Numbered from the stretch's first letter, positions 11,001-23,100 are shown. The stretch: 64,000 nucleotides of DNA from Lates calcarifer (GCF_001640805.2 NW_026116067.1:1-64000), one strand, 5' to 3'. Made by a program: numbers and translations. The notes: generated from the sequence alone by a model not told the origin.

Positions 11001-12548
11001 GGTGGAGAACGACCCGGTGCGGCAGGTTCGACGTTCTGCCCTCACAGGTGAATGAAAACAACCACAGGTTAGAAGGAGTCCAGGAGGATCCTGATCAGAT
11101 ACCTGAATCACATCAACTGTGTAGGAGCGGCTCTATGCTGAGCTCCTCACCCCGTCTCTGAGTCCAGATGCCGACAGAGGAAACTCGTTGAGCTGCTTGT
11201 ACCAGCCAGAGACCATGAGCTGAGGGTTGGAGTGTAGATGGACTGGTTTGTTTCACCTCTCTCAGACCTGTAGCTGAGATAAACCTGTGTTGTTGTTGTT
11301 GCAGCTGTGGGTGCGTTGGGTTTGTCATCAGCAGACGTGCAGGAGACGCTGCAGTGCTGCGTGGAGACCGAGGATGATGCAGAGCTGCGTCTGGCCGCCT
11401 GTCGCCTGCTGCAGAGCGTCGACATGCCCGCGGACAAACTGCTGGACTTCCTGCTGCAGCGGGTCAACACTGAATCTGACCGGCAGGTCCGCAGGTAAAA
11501 AGGAACCAAAACCTTTGTGTCTGTTAGTTTAACAATCTGCAGTGCTGTGTATATATATATGTCTTTGTTTGTGAAGGACAATGCAGGAAATGCTGCGTCT
11601 GTGTGACCGGCGGCGGCAGGAGGACGGCTGCGACGATCGCTTCGTCAGTCTGCAGGTACAACAGCTGATGGTCAGAACAGTAGGTCTGCTCTCTGTTTCA
11701 GTGGGTACACTCAACAACAGGTATCAAGACGTCTTAAATGTCATTTGTAGAGGAGTGTGAGAGGTTCAGATCCCAGACGAGCCTGGACTAAAGCAAACCT
11801 GAACGTAGGATAAAAGTGACTTTCCCTTTCCCCACTCCCAAGGACGACCAGCGCCACAACTGATTGATTTGTTAACACGGGTAAAACTGGACATCAGGGT
11901 GAGAACGGCCCAAAAAAACAGACGATCTGTTCAGCAGCTAACAGGCTGCTAACATTAGCTAACATCAGCTAACAGCAGCTCTCATTCTGTCTCTCACTGA
12001 CATGATGGAGAATAAAATCCAGTCTGAACGGTTCTGACGTTACTGAGCAGAAACAACACGTTTCCTCTGAGACTCTTCATCTCAGCTGCAGAACGTGTCG
12101 ACAGAGTCTGACGCCATCTTGTTTTTACTGTTCACTGTTATTCTGTTAAAACTAGACGGAGTGAGTTAAGGAAGACGACAGGTCTGGACACAGACTCAGG
12201 AGGAGAAATGAATGATATGATGAGGAATGATTTTTGCAGAGATGTGATGTAATGATGGTAGATCAGATTGTTCTGCTGGTTGTTGTTGATGAAGCAGTGA
12301 CTGATGTGAGGAGCGGTCTGCTCAGAGACGGTGGACCTCAGCCTGTCCTCAGCTCGGCCTGTTAACCTGCAGGTTGTTTGCAGGTGAAGCGTCTGTGTGG
12401 CTGCAGAGACGTCACAGACAAACTGCTGCTGCTGGAGAAGCTGGACGATGGGAAACATCAGGGACGCCGCCTTCACCCGGGGACTCTGTCCAGACTGCTG
12501 AGTCTGCAGAGCAGGACTGATGAGGACCGGATCAGTCCGGATCACTGA
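8016..12548 (+). CDS. HEAT/armadillo-like repeat protein (HEATR4-like candidate)
   Basis: Coding exons: 8016-8514, 8628-8690, 8785-8972, 9211-9315, 9404-9522, 9998-10181, 10978-11047, 11305-11494, 11577-11655 and 12384-12548. All phases join, giving about 553 residues. The start MDPHGAVSGS follows a CTCTACAG acceptor at 8009-8010. Residues 1 to about 185 are polar and probably disordered. From about 190 on, amphipathic helix pairs recur, e.g. SRTRLLACTTLSRLKG, DPVRLAAAETLMKLG, FSAVRKQACETAASLL, DPVRQVRRSALTAVGALG and DAELRLAACRLLQ: the D-x-V-R-x-x-A pattern of HEAT repeats, which form solenoid scaffolds that bind partner proteins. MDGA2 and HEATR4 are both on human chromosome 14, which makes HEATR4 a candidate, but I cannot confirm orthology and this protein would be much shorter. 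No enzymatic motif seen. Confidence 0.85.
11120..11280 (+). repeat. Old dispersed-repeat remnant in a HEAT-gene intron
   Basis: The stretch with CTGAGCTCCTCACCCCGTCT, GGAAACTCGTTGAGCTGCTT and GACCATGAGCTGAGGGTTGG resembles a repeat sequence common in teleost genomes and likely derived from a non-LTR element. It lies in the intron before exon 8. It is recognised from general familiarity only. Confidence 0.45.
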
Positions 12549-12981
12549 GGAGACCTTTAACCTCAGTCTCTTTAAAAACTGAAGTCAACGTGAGTAAAAG
12601 GGTTCGACTGCATCTGTCAGAGTGACGAGTCTTATTTCTCTCTGACCATTCAGAGGGAAGTTTTAGATATTTAACTGCAGTGAACGCAGCAGCAGACCAC
12701 ATGTTAGACTGCTGGACATGAGGTGTGTTTAACTGTCAGCAGGTTGCAGAGTAACAGCAGTCAGGTCTCTGGGTATTTTATTTACAGGTACTTATGTATA
12801 TAACATCACATTGAGGCGTTTCATGTCTAAATGTTCAGAACAGTCTCAGCTTCATGCTGAGGCTCCTGTTTGTCCCAGAGCAACAGGCAAAGACAGAAAA
12901 ATGTAAAGTGAAAACAACTTTACTGCTGGAAGATTTGATTTGGTGCTTGAAATGTGTTTGAGCTTCACAGTAGAATATCTG

Positions 12982-12987
12982 AATAAA
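12982..12987 (+). terminator. Candidate poly(A) signal of the HEAT-repeat gene
   Basis: AATAAA in an AT-rich 3' UTR about 435 nt after the stop codon at 12546-12548; the best-placed hexamer before slc3a2. Confidence 0.45.
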
Positions 12988-13380
12988 ACAGTAGATACGT
13001 GGATAAAACATGTTGTGATGTTGTGTCAGAGACAAACAGACTGATGATGACTTTATATGAAACTTGATGGGATCAAATCGAGGTCTTCTGTGTGACAGTT
13101 ACAGTCTGTGTCCTCTGTGTGTCGAGATAATCTTTTCTGTTCATTTCCATAAATGTGATGTTAATGCTGTGGGTCTGTGGTTGTGTATTTGGTGTTTCTG
13201 TCTCTGATCCCACAGTTTGAAACCTAATCAACAGTTTCTTTTTACCCAGAATCTGAATTTGAATCGAACACGTTTTTACTCATTTTCAGACAAAAATGTT
13301 CGGAGCCTCTGGTTTAATCTTCAGTGACGTGTCAAAGAGTTTTCATTCATCAGCTGAGTATTTCTTTATGACCCTGACAC

Positions 13381-13582
13381 AGGGAGCAGAGTACAGAGGA
13401 CAGAGGACAGAGGACAGAGTACAGAGGACAGAGGACAGAGGATAGAGGACAGAGTACAGAGGACAGAGTACAGAGGACAGAGGACAGAGTACAGAGGACA
13501 GAGTACAGAGGACAGAGGACAGAGTACAGAGGACAGAGTACAGAGTACAGAGTACAGAGGACAGAGGATAGAGTACAGAGTA
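13381..13582 (+). repeat. 7-bp minisatellite ACAGAGG/ACAGAGT
   Basis: About 29 tandem heptamers, mostly of two forms (final base G or T) plus rare ATAGAGG. It lies between the HEAT gene and slc3a2 and is open on the minus strand only because the heptamer lacks stops. Confidence 0.95.
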
Positions 13583-13706
13583 ATGTAACTAGAGTATTGG
13601 AGGTTCGTGTTTAGCTCCACTGGTTGTTTCAGGGTTTACAGATGCTTCCTGTGTTTCAGTGTTGGTCAGCAGTCTGCACAGCTGCTGAGTCAGCTGATCT
13701 CTGTCT

Positions 13707-13707
<1 letters not shown>

Positions 13708-13778
<71 letters not shown>
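13708..13778. repeat. (CA)n microsatellite, about 35 units
   Basis: Uninterrupted ACACAC tract about 440 bp upstream of the slc3a2 ATG. Confidence 0.95.
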
Positions 13779-13780
<2 letters not shown>

Positions 13781-13924
13781 ATGGAGAGATGTATTTACTG
13801 TCTGTAGTCTCTTTCTGCTTCTCACTTTAACCTGATTTTTGCAGCAAACACTGGACCAATCGCCATGTGCTGCCTTCAGGTGCACTCGGAAATGAGTGAT
13901 GTCATCATCTACAATGATCGTACA

Positions 13925-14219
13925 TTTAAATGAGCCCCTGTCTTTCATCACAGACTGAACCCTGAAACCTTCACGGAGGCTGGATTCATCACAGCAGTGG
14001 TGTTCCTAATAAACTGAGTGTCAGATCAGACTGCGGACACCGGAACTCTGAGTCCCGTATTTCCGACAGCAGTGAAGGCAGCAGAGCCGCAGTGCTGCAG
14101 ACAGACAGACAGACAGACAGGAGGACCACATCTGACGGACCACATCAGACCCTGTGACTCGCACAAAGACCGGCTCGTTGACTTATTCATCGTCGGTAAA
14201 TTAACGGGTCGTCGCCGGT
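13925..14219 (+). promoter_or_regulatory. slc3a2 promoter and 5' UTR region
   Basis: Unique, moderately GC-rich sequence between the CA repeat and the slc3a2 start. On the minus strand, 13943-13950 reads TGATGAAA, which fits the TGATGNAA core of C/EBP-ATF response elements; mammalian SLC3A2 is ATF4-responsive. An AGAC tetranucleotide run sits at about 14100-14119. The transcription start is not directly visible. Confidence 0.45.
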
Positions 14220-17200
14220 ATGAACACGGAGGAGACCAACGTGGATCTGCAGGAGACCAAAGATGCTGAGCCGAAGGATGCGGCGGATCCGCCTCAGGTC
14301 GCCGCGGATGCTGATGCGACGGAGGCCGACGTGAGCGAGGCGGACCTGGACCAGGAGGATCAGGAGAAGCAGCCGATGACCGGAGGAGACCGGGACCAGG
14401 AGGCTCAGTCTGCCGGAGGAGACGCGGCGGCGGCGGAGAAGAACGGCTCCGTGAAGCTGAAGATCCCCGAGGAGGAGGAGGAGGAGGAGGAGGTGAAGTT
14501 CACCGGGCTGAGCAAGGAGGAGCTGCTGCGGGTGGCGGGGACCCCGGGGTGAGGAGGAGACCCGGATCTGTTCACAGTAAACCAGTGCAGGGTGTGGCTC
14601 TGCAGCAACATAAAGAAATATAGAAAATTCATGGTCAGCAGATGTTTTCATGCACTGATGAACGAGTGAATCAGCTGCTCAGGTAAAACATTCAGCTCCG
14701 GTGCTTTACAGGTTAAATGTCCTGGAAGCTGCAGAGGCCAGGATTAGAATCTAAACACAGTTCTATTTTGAATCATGTAGTGAAGCTGAGTCTGTCTGCA
14801 GGGATCAGAAGGAGCTGATTAAAAACTGAACCAGGTCTTTGAACAGGAAGCAGTTTTATTTTTCTGTTTAACAAAATAAAGTTATCAGTGTATGAATCAG
14901 TTTATTTCAGAGCCTCAACATGGCTCTACAATTCCCAATACATTCCTCATTCAGTTTTCATCAGAGAGGCACCATCAAACACTAAACACCCTGTATCAGT
15001 GTAGAAAAATAAAATAATGAGTCCTTCCTGTAACCAACCAAGTCTGAGCTTGTTACTGTCACTAAGTCAAACCTTTACCCTGTATCACACGACAGGTTTA
15101 TTAAACAGAAATAAACCAGGAAGATCTGGAAAAAATCAAAGATGCTGCAGGATTTCTTCTTCACTCACTGACTGGAGTTCTGCTCACTGCTGCCACCGGT
15201 GGCTGGAAGATGCACTACAATAGAACCATTGATATTTTCCTTTAAAGGAGCTATATGTATGTTTTTCCTGTTGCTATGTAGCTAACATTAGCATTATGTG
15301 TTTACTCACCAGTCTAAAGGAAACATCATTAGTTCATCATCTGACTTCATTCATTCACCCACCAACAGCTGTTTCCAGAGGTAGAAGGTGTTAGCTTTCA
15401 CTTTTCTTCTGTGAAGTTAGCATGCTAACCAGCTAGCCTCAGTCTGGCCAGAGGGTGTATTATAACCTCTCGTATTGTAAATGATGAACAATGGCTGAGG
15501 CTCTTGGACAGACTGGAAAGTAAACAGCTGTTAATGCTAACGTAAGCTATGCAGCGACAGCAAAACTCACAGACAGCTCCTTTAACAAACGTTATTAACA
15601 TGAACGATGATGTTGTTCGGTCTTCCTCCCTGTCTCCTCAGCTGGGTGAGGACCCGCTGGGCGCTGCTGGTGGTGTTCTGGCTTGGCTGGTTGGGGATGC
15701 TGGCCGGAGCGGTCCTCATCATCCTGCAGGCTCCTCGCTGCAGAGATCTGCCCACCACCAACTGGTGGAACAACGGCCCGCTCTATCAGATTGGAAACAT
15801 CCAGGCCTTCACCGACGCCCGCAACCTGAAGGGTGAGAACATGAACTGGTTTTTAGAAAAGATAAACATCAGTGTGTAACCTGCAGAACAGTCAGGGCTG
15901 GATTTATACAGTAAAGTGACTGAAACACAGGCCAGACCCTGAAACAGCTGACTGCAGATCTGGTGACATTTGCTGCAGCAGAAGTGAAATTGTTTAAACT
16001 TTGGTCTAAATTAACTGAAGCAGAAGTTCTGTGGAGTTTGTTCTCTGAACTTCTCCTGTTCCACGTTGGCCTCCTGCTGGACCACGAGCTGGATCAACAT
16101 CCATACTCAGACAGTTTCATCAAATAGGGTCAAGACTCAAACTTAAAACTCAAAGTCTTTAAGACAGAGAGAAACTGAGACTGTTTTGTCTCGAAACAGC
16201 ATCCTGATGACATCATGACTTTCAATACCAAACAAGAAAACAAAGATCAGCTGAGAAAGACACTTTATTTAAGTTAGATCCACTCAGAGGACAGAGTCCA
16301 TCAAGATGGAGCCTCAACACCTTTTCCATGCAGAGTTTTAACCAACAAGGAACAGGTTCATCTTCCTAGGAGGTCGAAATCAAACAAATATCTGAGATCA
16401 TTTGTTCCCTCAGCAGTTGGGCTTCTAAACCAGCTCCAGGCCTACCTGCTGCAGACAGAATCTTTGCTTTTAAAGCAAAGTTCCTGGAGATCAGAAGCCT
16501 TTACCTCACAGACCTGATCACTGGTCTCTGCTGATCTGTGTTCGTCCCTCAGGTCTGGAGCAGAAGATCGACCGTCTGTCTCAGCTGAAGGTTAAAGGTC
16601 TGGTGGTTGGACCGATACATGTGGCTCCATCTGATGAAGCCATGAGCCTGAGGTTTGAAGAGATCTCCCCTGAGGCCGGAAACCTGGAGCAGTTTAAAGG
16701 TTTCGTTCAAGCTGCTCACAAGAAGGGTGAGGAGACGCAGAAATATCACGACGTCAAACACATCAGGAGTAATTATTACTGTCAACACGCTGTGTTTTCT
16801 GATGATGTTTCATGTGTTTCTGCAGGAATCTCTGTGGTTCTGGATCTGACTCCAAACTACCAGGGCTCATCTGGACCCTGGTTCTCCAACATCAGTGTGA
16901 CGAACGTCGCAGAGAGATTGAAGGTGAGAGAAACACTGAACAGACTCTGCAGACGAGTCAGAGCCTGAGGGTGAAGTCAGACCTCGTGATGCCGAGATCA
17001 GGCCTCTGTAATCTGAACCTCTAATGGGATTAAAACATCTGCACAGTTCTGCTGTGATGTGATTATCTGACATAGCTGAAAAAAACATCACCCTCTCATT
17101 AAGTCTGGCGTCACAACTGACTGAAAATCCTGTTTCCTGGTCCAAGTTCTCGGACTCTCTCCTGTTTCTAAGATGCTGCAGTGCTGAGTTCCGTGTTGTC

Positions 17201-18875
17201 TGAACAGATCTGAGTCCAAAAAACCATTCGGTGTCGTTCTACTTTCACTGTGATGAGGAAGAAGAGGAGAGACTCCGAGAAGTTGGATCAGGAAACAGGA
17301 TTTTCATCGGTTGTGACGTCAGGCTTAACACAAGTCACATCATGAGACAACGTGATGGTTCACATTGTGTAAATCAAAATAGACAGTTACTGTGTGTTGA
17401 TCTGTTTGCTGATGATACACCTCTCTCTCTCTCTCTCAGTCTGCTCTGGTGTTCTGGCTGAATGAAGGTGTGGATGGTATCCAGCTGTCGGGGGTGGAGC
17501 GTGTATCCACTGTGGTGCCGTCTCTGTGGGCCGACATCCGAGCCATCGTCCAGAACGAGACAGATGACCGTCCCAACAAGAGGTCACTGACAACACTCTC
17601 TCTCTCTCCCTCTCTCTCTCTGTCTACACCATCATGTCATAATGATCAGTAACACTCTGGATGTTTCTCAGAGTCCTGATCGGCATCACAGACCGATCCT
17701 CGGCCGACGATGTGTCCTCCCTCCTCTCCTCCACTGGCGTTGACCTCCTCATCTCCAGAGTCCTCCGTCCCACAGACGCCGACGCCGCAGAGCGTGCTCA
17801 GTCCATCCAGCGCTTGTATTCGTCCCACAACCAGACGAAGCTGGCCTGGAGCTTGGGGGGTCGGGCTGAGGGTCACCTGGCGTCACTGGTGGGCCCGGCG
17901 ATGGTTAAACTGCACCAGCTGCTGCTGCTCACGCTGCCGGGGACGCCCGTCTTCAACTACGGAGACGAGATCGGACTGATGGACGAGGTGAGTCTGAATG
18001 TTTTATCACTGTTCTCTGCTGTCCATCTCTCGGTCACAAAGAAACTCTGCTTATTGTTTTTATCATCTCTACTACAGGACAACAAGTTTCCCAAGATGCT
18101 TTGGGACTCTGATGAGGAGCTAAATGGGACTCTACAGGTAAACAACAGTTACATACAATTCAAGTAGTACTGCAGTACTGGAGGTAACAGGAACAGCGAT
18201 GCTATTATCAGCGGCCGTTGTAGTAGCTGCAGCAGTAGTGACAGTAGTACTAGTATCTGTTGTAATGGTTCCAGTGGTATTGTAATACCTTGAGTGTCAG
18301 CTGTAACAGTTCCAGAAACTGTTGTCATAGCATTAAGAGTAGAGATAGAAGTAGTAGCTCTACCAGCAGAGGCAGCTTTGATAGTCGCTGAAGTACTTGC
18401 ATTTGTATCAGTATCTGAAGCAGAAGTAGTAGAAGTACTAACTGTAGTTGTAGTAGAAGGAGTAGTAGAGGTAGAAGTATCAGTAGTAGCAGCAGTTGTA
18501 CAATTATTATCTTCTCTCTCTGTGCAGGAGGAGAGGGCTGAGCGTCTGTCCTGTCGCAGCTTCTTCCACAGTCTGAGCGAGCTGCGAGGTAAAGAGCGCT
18601 CCCTGCTGTTCGGAGACTTTGTCCTCCTCTCTAACTCCTCCTCCTCTCTAGCATATCTGCGGATCTGGGACCAGAGCAAGCGTTACCTGGCCGCCTTCAA
18701 CTGGGCGGAGGAGGTGACGGTGCTGCAGCTGAGTGACACGGCTCTGCCCCGGCAGGCGACCGTTGTTCTGAGCACCAACAGCAGCGTCCTGCCTGTGGAC
18801 AGCAGCGTGGACCTGACGAACCTGCAACTCGGCCCCGGGCAGGCCGCGCTCCTCATGTTTGCCTACACTGGATAG
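14220..18875 (+). CDS. slc3a2: 4F2 cell-surface antigen heavy chain (CD98hc), complete
   Basis: Exons: 14220-14548, 15642-15832, 16553-16726, 16826-16923, 17440-17582, 17672-17987, 18078-18137 and 18528-18875. Phases join into 552 residues, close to the family length. SLC3A2 is a type II membrane glycoprotein that carries SLC7 light chains (e.g. LAT1) to the plasma membrane and also interacts with integrins. Seen here: an acidic cytosolic N-terminus with eight GAG codons in a row (14468-14491), the conserved VKFTGLSKEELLRVAG, a membrane helix at about 116-138, and the extracellular RCRDL cysteine (about residue 143) that disulfide-links to the light chain. An amylase-like ectodomain follows (LKVKGLVVGPIH, VVLDLTPNY, LPGTPVFNYGDEIG), lacking a catalytic triad as in the family. 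N-glycosylation sequons: NISV, NETD, NQTK, NGTL, NSSS. Which fish duplicate (a or b) cannot be told. Confidence 0.96.
15242..15585. mobile_element. MITE with TTAA target sites in slc3a2 intron 1
   Basis: 344 bp bounded by perfect 11-bp inverted ends, TTAAAGGAGCT (15242-15252) and AGCTCCTTTAA (15575-15585). This parses as TTAA target duplications around 7-bp inverted termini (AGGAGCT/AGCTCCT), the signature of TTAA-targeting (piggyBac-like) elements. No coding capacity. The superfamily is inference. Confidence 0.7.
16250..16500 (+). mobile_element. Possible LINE 3'-end remnant in slc3a2 intron 2
   Basis: About 16390-16430 translates to SFVPSAVGLLN, resembling the end of ORF2 in fish non-LTR elements (an R-x-SFIP-x-A-x-LLN pattern). 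The surrounding sequence is decayed and no longer frame is open. Confidence 0.35.
18205..18505 (+). repeat. Degenerate AGT/GTA trinucleotide repeat in slc3a2 intron 7
   Basis: Imperfect GTAGTA, GAAGTA and CAGTAG units fill most of the 390-bp intron between exons 7 and 8. Open frames across it are repeat artefacts. Confidence 0.75.
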
Positions 18876-19480
18876 AGGTGGTCAGAGAGTGGATTCAGTT
18901 TTACCTGTAGAAAAAAAGATGATTAAAGCCCCATTCAGACTGAGGATATCATCATCTCTGATCATCCAGAATAAAGCTCAGAGAAAACAGAGGCTGCAGA
19001 ACTCCATTCAGAATCTTCCTGTTTTTAAGTTCAGTATCACATTAATCCAGTGAGAGTGGTCTGAACATCCATGGGTTCACTGACAACAGGAGATGATCAC
19101 AGTGAATTCTGCTGCTGTTAATGAGACAGTTTGAATGAAAACTGCAGAGCTTCCTGTTGCTGACTGAACAGCAGCCCATGTGATGAGCTCTAACAGGGCC
19201 TTACTCTGTTGGTGTCAGCAGAAACATTTCCTCCATTTTCACACAGAAATGTCACATTTTACCCTTAACTGATAAAATTTAATCAAATAAAAACTATAAT
19301 AGACTGTAATAATGAACTCCTCCTCCTCAGAAATCCAGTCCATGTGGGGCTTTAATCAAATAAATGTCACCAGTTCCCTCATGTTTATTGTTAGGTGAAT
19401 ATAAATCGTGTTATGTGATGATTCACTCGTTCTCTCTCTGTCGTGCATTCTGTGAAAACAAAATAAAAATGAAGTAAAGG
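18876..19480 (+). other. slc3a2 3' UTR with poly(A) signals
   Basis: AT-rich sequence after the stop at 18873-18875, with AATAAA near 19286 and at 19462-19467; the latter, followed by a TGTGATGTGTGTTT-type GT-rich element at about 19491, is the likelier cleavage region. No coding signal. Confidence 0.5.
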
Positions 19481-19814
19481 CATTTTAAAGTGTGATGTGT
19501 GTTTTTACAGTTTGCCTGTTTCTTCCCTGTGGCTGTGTTTCCTCCCACAGTCCAAACACATGAAGGTCTGGTTAATAAAAATGTTGGTCAGTTTTGACTG
19601 ACTGTGTTCAGTGGATAATCTCCTTCATACTGATGAATCTGATGAACCCTGTGCTTTCCCCTTTAAGATCTGTTGCATCTATTTTTACTGACGGTAAAAC
19701 AAAGTAACTGATGGACCAGTTAACCAGGAAAATATCAGTGAGATTATTCAATAATGAAAATAATTGTTGGTTGCCTCTGACTCTGGACACAGTCTCTGAC
19801 ATGAGTGAAACAGC

Positions 19815-20020
19815 GCCCCTCTGGGTTGTAACGCGTTTCAGACGCCGCTCAGTGTGTGGTCACTGGTGGTATTGCATCCGGGTGATCTATCAGTACTTAA
19901 GGGCGGGAAGAAATGACTTCTGTAAACAATCAAACAAGATGGCCGCCGCGTGAAGTTTTAGGACAGGAGCAGTTTTCAACTCGGAAACCGACCGTTGAAG
20001 GACCGGGCCGTGGACTTCAG
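19815..20020 (+). promoter_or_regulatory. CpG-richer promoter with candidate noncoding first exon
   Basis: CpGs cluster in 19815-20010, unlike the AT-rich flanks. CAAGATGGCCGCCGCG (19935-19950) contains the YY1-type AAGATGG core typical of housekeeping start regions. The short frame from that ATG stops at once. A splice donor at 20021 (TTCAG then GTGAAA) would end a noncoding exon. I see no protein-coding continuation before mdga2, so this may start a lncRNA or an alternative distant mdga2 transcript. Conjectural. Confidence 0.4.
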
Positions 20021-20122
20021 GTGAAATAATGTGAGTCAGTAATACCTCGTTTGGTTTTTCGTCTGTGTTTGTTTCTGCCCGTTCGTTCGTTGTACCGACA
20101 GTTAACTGTCTCGACATGGCGG

Positions 20123-20165
20123 CTGTTTACCTGTTTATCTGTTTACCTGTTTACCTGTTTACCTG
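20123..20165 (+). repeat. 8-bp tandem repeat CTGTTTAC, five units
   Basis: Five consecutive octamers (one with T at the last base) downstream of the promoter-like segment. Each holds TGTTTAC or TGTTTAT, a match to the forkhead (FOX) motif. Confidence 0.85.
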
Positions 20166-23100
20166 CTGTTGTTATGGAGGTTTTACTCTGCGCTGTCTTT
20201 AGTTTAACAGCAGGAGGAAGGAAGGAAGGTAGGAGGGATTTAAACCTGTGATATCTGGGTCAGAATTACAGACACTTATCACTGAAACCTCGCGGCTGTG
20301 TCCTGTAGAGGTCGCTGTATCTGAGGTTTAACTTAAATCTGTTTTAGATCTGATTAACAGATTAATCTGCTGTAGTTACAGTTTAACTGATGTTTAATTT
20401 AAGACAGTTAGAGATAATCTGAGGTTTAATTAAGTTATAGATCCAGTTGAACTTTGTTTCAGTGCAAAACGTAATTTAGTTTTTATGTATCTACATAAAA
20501 ATGACAAAGAAATCTGAACTTAAACCTGTTGTAGACCCAAACTGAGCTGAGTGTTGTGTTATCATTGTTGGTGTTGTATTCTGTACTGTGCCTTGTGTTA
20601 TGTCTGTGTTGTCTACACACAGTCAGCGGGGTCAGAATGTGAGAGTACATCTCATGGTTTTTCAGTCACCTGTTGATCCTTTGCAGAACTTCTTATAGAT
20701 GATTGTGAGACTGACCCAGGTTCATATTTTGAAGTCTGAATGATGTCTCATATATTTATTGTATTACATCCTGTTCACTCTGGGATGAGGGTGACTGTAG
20801 TGATGGTAATGTTCAACTTAAATCCCAAAATGACTGTGACCAGTTTCACCTGTTCCTGTAAAGCTGTTGTAGTTGCTGTGAGACGTTCCTCTCTCTCGTT
20901 GCTGTGTTTGAATAGTTTGTCATTCTGGTAAATATGATTATTTGCCTTTTTGGCTGAGTGTTGGAGGAGCAGATTGATGTGAGGGTCTAAACAGTGAGAT
21001 CAACAGAGTTCAGCAGACTTCAGTTTCACAGTTTGTCCTGCAGAGGGCAGAAGATGCATGTAAAACAAATCAGGACCTTCAGAACAAGATTCAATGAGAT
21101 GAACCTCCCCACTGTCCCAAACTGATGTTCAATGCTTTCTTTGGGTTTATTCATCCACTGAACCAACACTGCTGTTGTTGTGTAACTTTCAGTGGTGGAA
21201 GAAATAATCAGATACTTTACTGAAGTAAAAGTACCACACAATAACACAAACACTCTAACAGATGGAGGCAGTGGTATTCCAGCAGCTCCTGGTTAAATCA
21301 CTGTTTTTGTCAATGGAGTCTGGTAGAGATATATAGAGATGTTTCTGGTTAAACTAAAAGGATCTTCCTCTTTAATAAAAAGCTCTGTCTCTGTAGGAAT
21401 CCTATCATGTTATCAGACTCTGAGAAGAACAATCTGAGTCTGTCAGAGACAAAAACAAGAACTTTAGTGGACGGACTTTGACGTGGACGATTGTGTTCTT
21501 GATCAATACTGCAGCAATTTCAAAGATTTTCCATATTTCAGCTTTCTAAGCCCACAGAGATCCAGATCCTGTCCTCGCCGTCTTTTATTATTAAGAATCG
21601 TCTGATTACTGAAACTACATTAAACATTCAAACTGGAACTCAATCAATGCTTATCGTCATGACAACAGCATCGTCCCCCCTCTTCCTCCCCCTTTGCATT
21701 TAAGCTTGGATGTGGATTGACAGCGACACGATGAAGAACAACATCGACCTGTCACATACAACCGCCGTCTTTAGGTTCTTCTTCTGGGACTGGGGAACTC
21801 GCTCAGAGCCGAGCATCAATGAATAAAAGATGTTTTATTCTGGTGAACCTCAAACTCTAATGGCGGCATGTTGCCCCCCCACTCTCTGAGAGACGGCGTG
21901 GCCTCGAGGACGCCGCTGTCGTCTTCAGTGTGTTCCTCATGAATAAAATAAAAGCCCTCAGGTTGACGACAGGTAATCAAACTGACGGAGTCTCTTGCTT
22001 TTCATTTATAATTCAGGACAGTTTTTAAATTAATTTTTTTACAGCTTGTCATGACCCTGAAGACAAAACCTCCTCGAGCTAAAACAAAGCCTGTTAGCAG
22101 CCGATCAAAGGCAACGCCACCGTCAATAATTTAGAGGACAGAAGAAGAAGAAGAAGGAGGAAGAGGAGGAAGAGGAGAGGGACGAGGAGGAAGAACAGAA
22201 GAAGAAGACTTTCATGTTTGACATCGAGGGAAGTCGCAGTTCATTCATCAAACGACAGAGATTGTTGGTGGTTAATGGTTCAGTTCCCAGGGCAGGGTTA
22301 ATGAGCAGGGCATTAGCACCTGGAGACTTGGGTAGAAACACCAGTCATGCACGAGTTAAAGGTTCGATCCCCTAAAGAGTAACACCTTTCATCAGGAGAA
22401 AAGAGTCGCTCTGAAACATCCACCATCTTCACCGTTTCTCTCCAGGAACAACATCATTTATTCATCTGCACGTTCAAATATAAAATAACAAGTTCAAACA
22501 GGGTGTGGGGGTGAAAAGCCTCCATGGTTTACGTGTTCGCAAACAAACAACTGAAATAACTTGATGGAAAAAAAGGTAAGCAACAGAAAGGGATTGTAGT
22601 AACTCATGAGGATCTGACCTAATTTTTTAGACATGTTTACACATACAGATACAGGCTTCACTTACTTTTTCTTGCTACTGTAGTTTTGTCTTATAATGGA
22701 CAGAAATAAAACTAAAACTAAATCAAACATTTAAATGTGGAACAATGAGATGAATAAACTAGAGAGGAATCAATTTGTCAGCAACTAATCAATCAAAAAA
22801 CCAATATTCTCTGCTCCCATACAATCAAATAATCAATATCAGTCAGTAGAAAATAATCATCAGCTGCAGCTGGAGGAGAAACTGGTGGATCTGTCAGACC
22901 AGGTCTCCTCCTGATGAGGGAGGGTGGTTTAGAGTCTGGAGAAGGTTCAGACTGAGACACCTGGACTCAGCAGCTCCACCTCTGTCAAGGCCCTGAGACC
23001 AGGGATCTGAACCTGATCCTGAACTTTGAGGACCTGCTCGTTCAAAATCTCCTCTGTAATCACTGAAGCCCAAAGCAGGCGCAGTAATTTGTTTTCCAAT

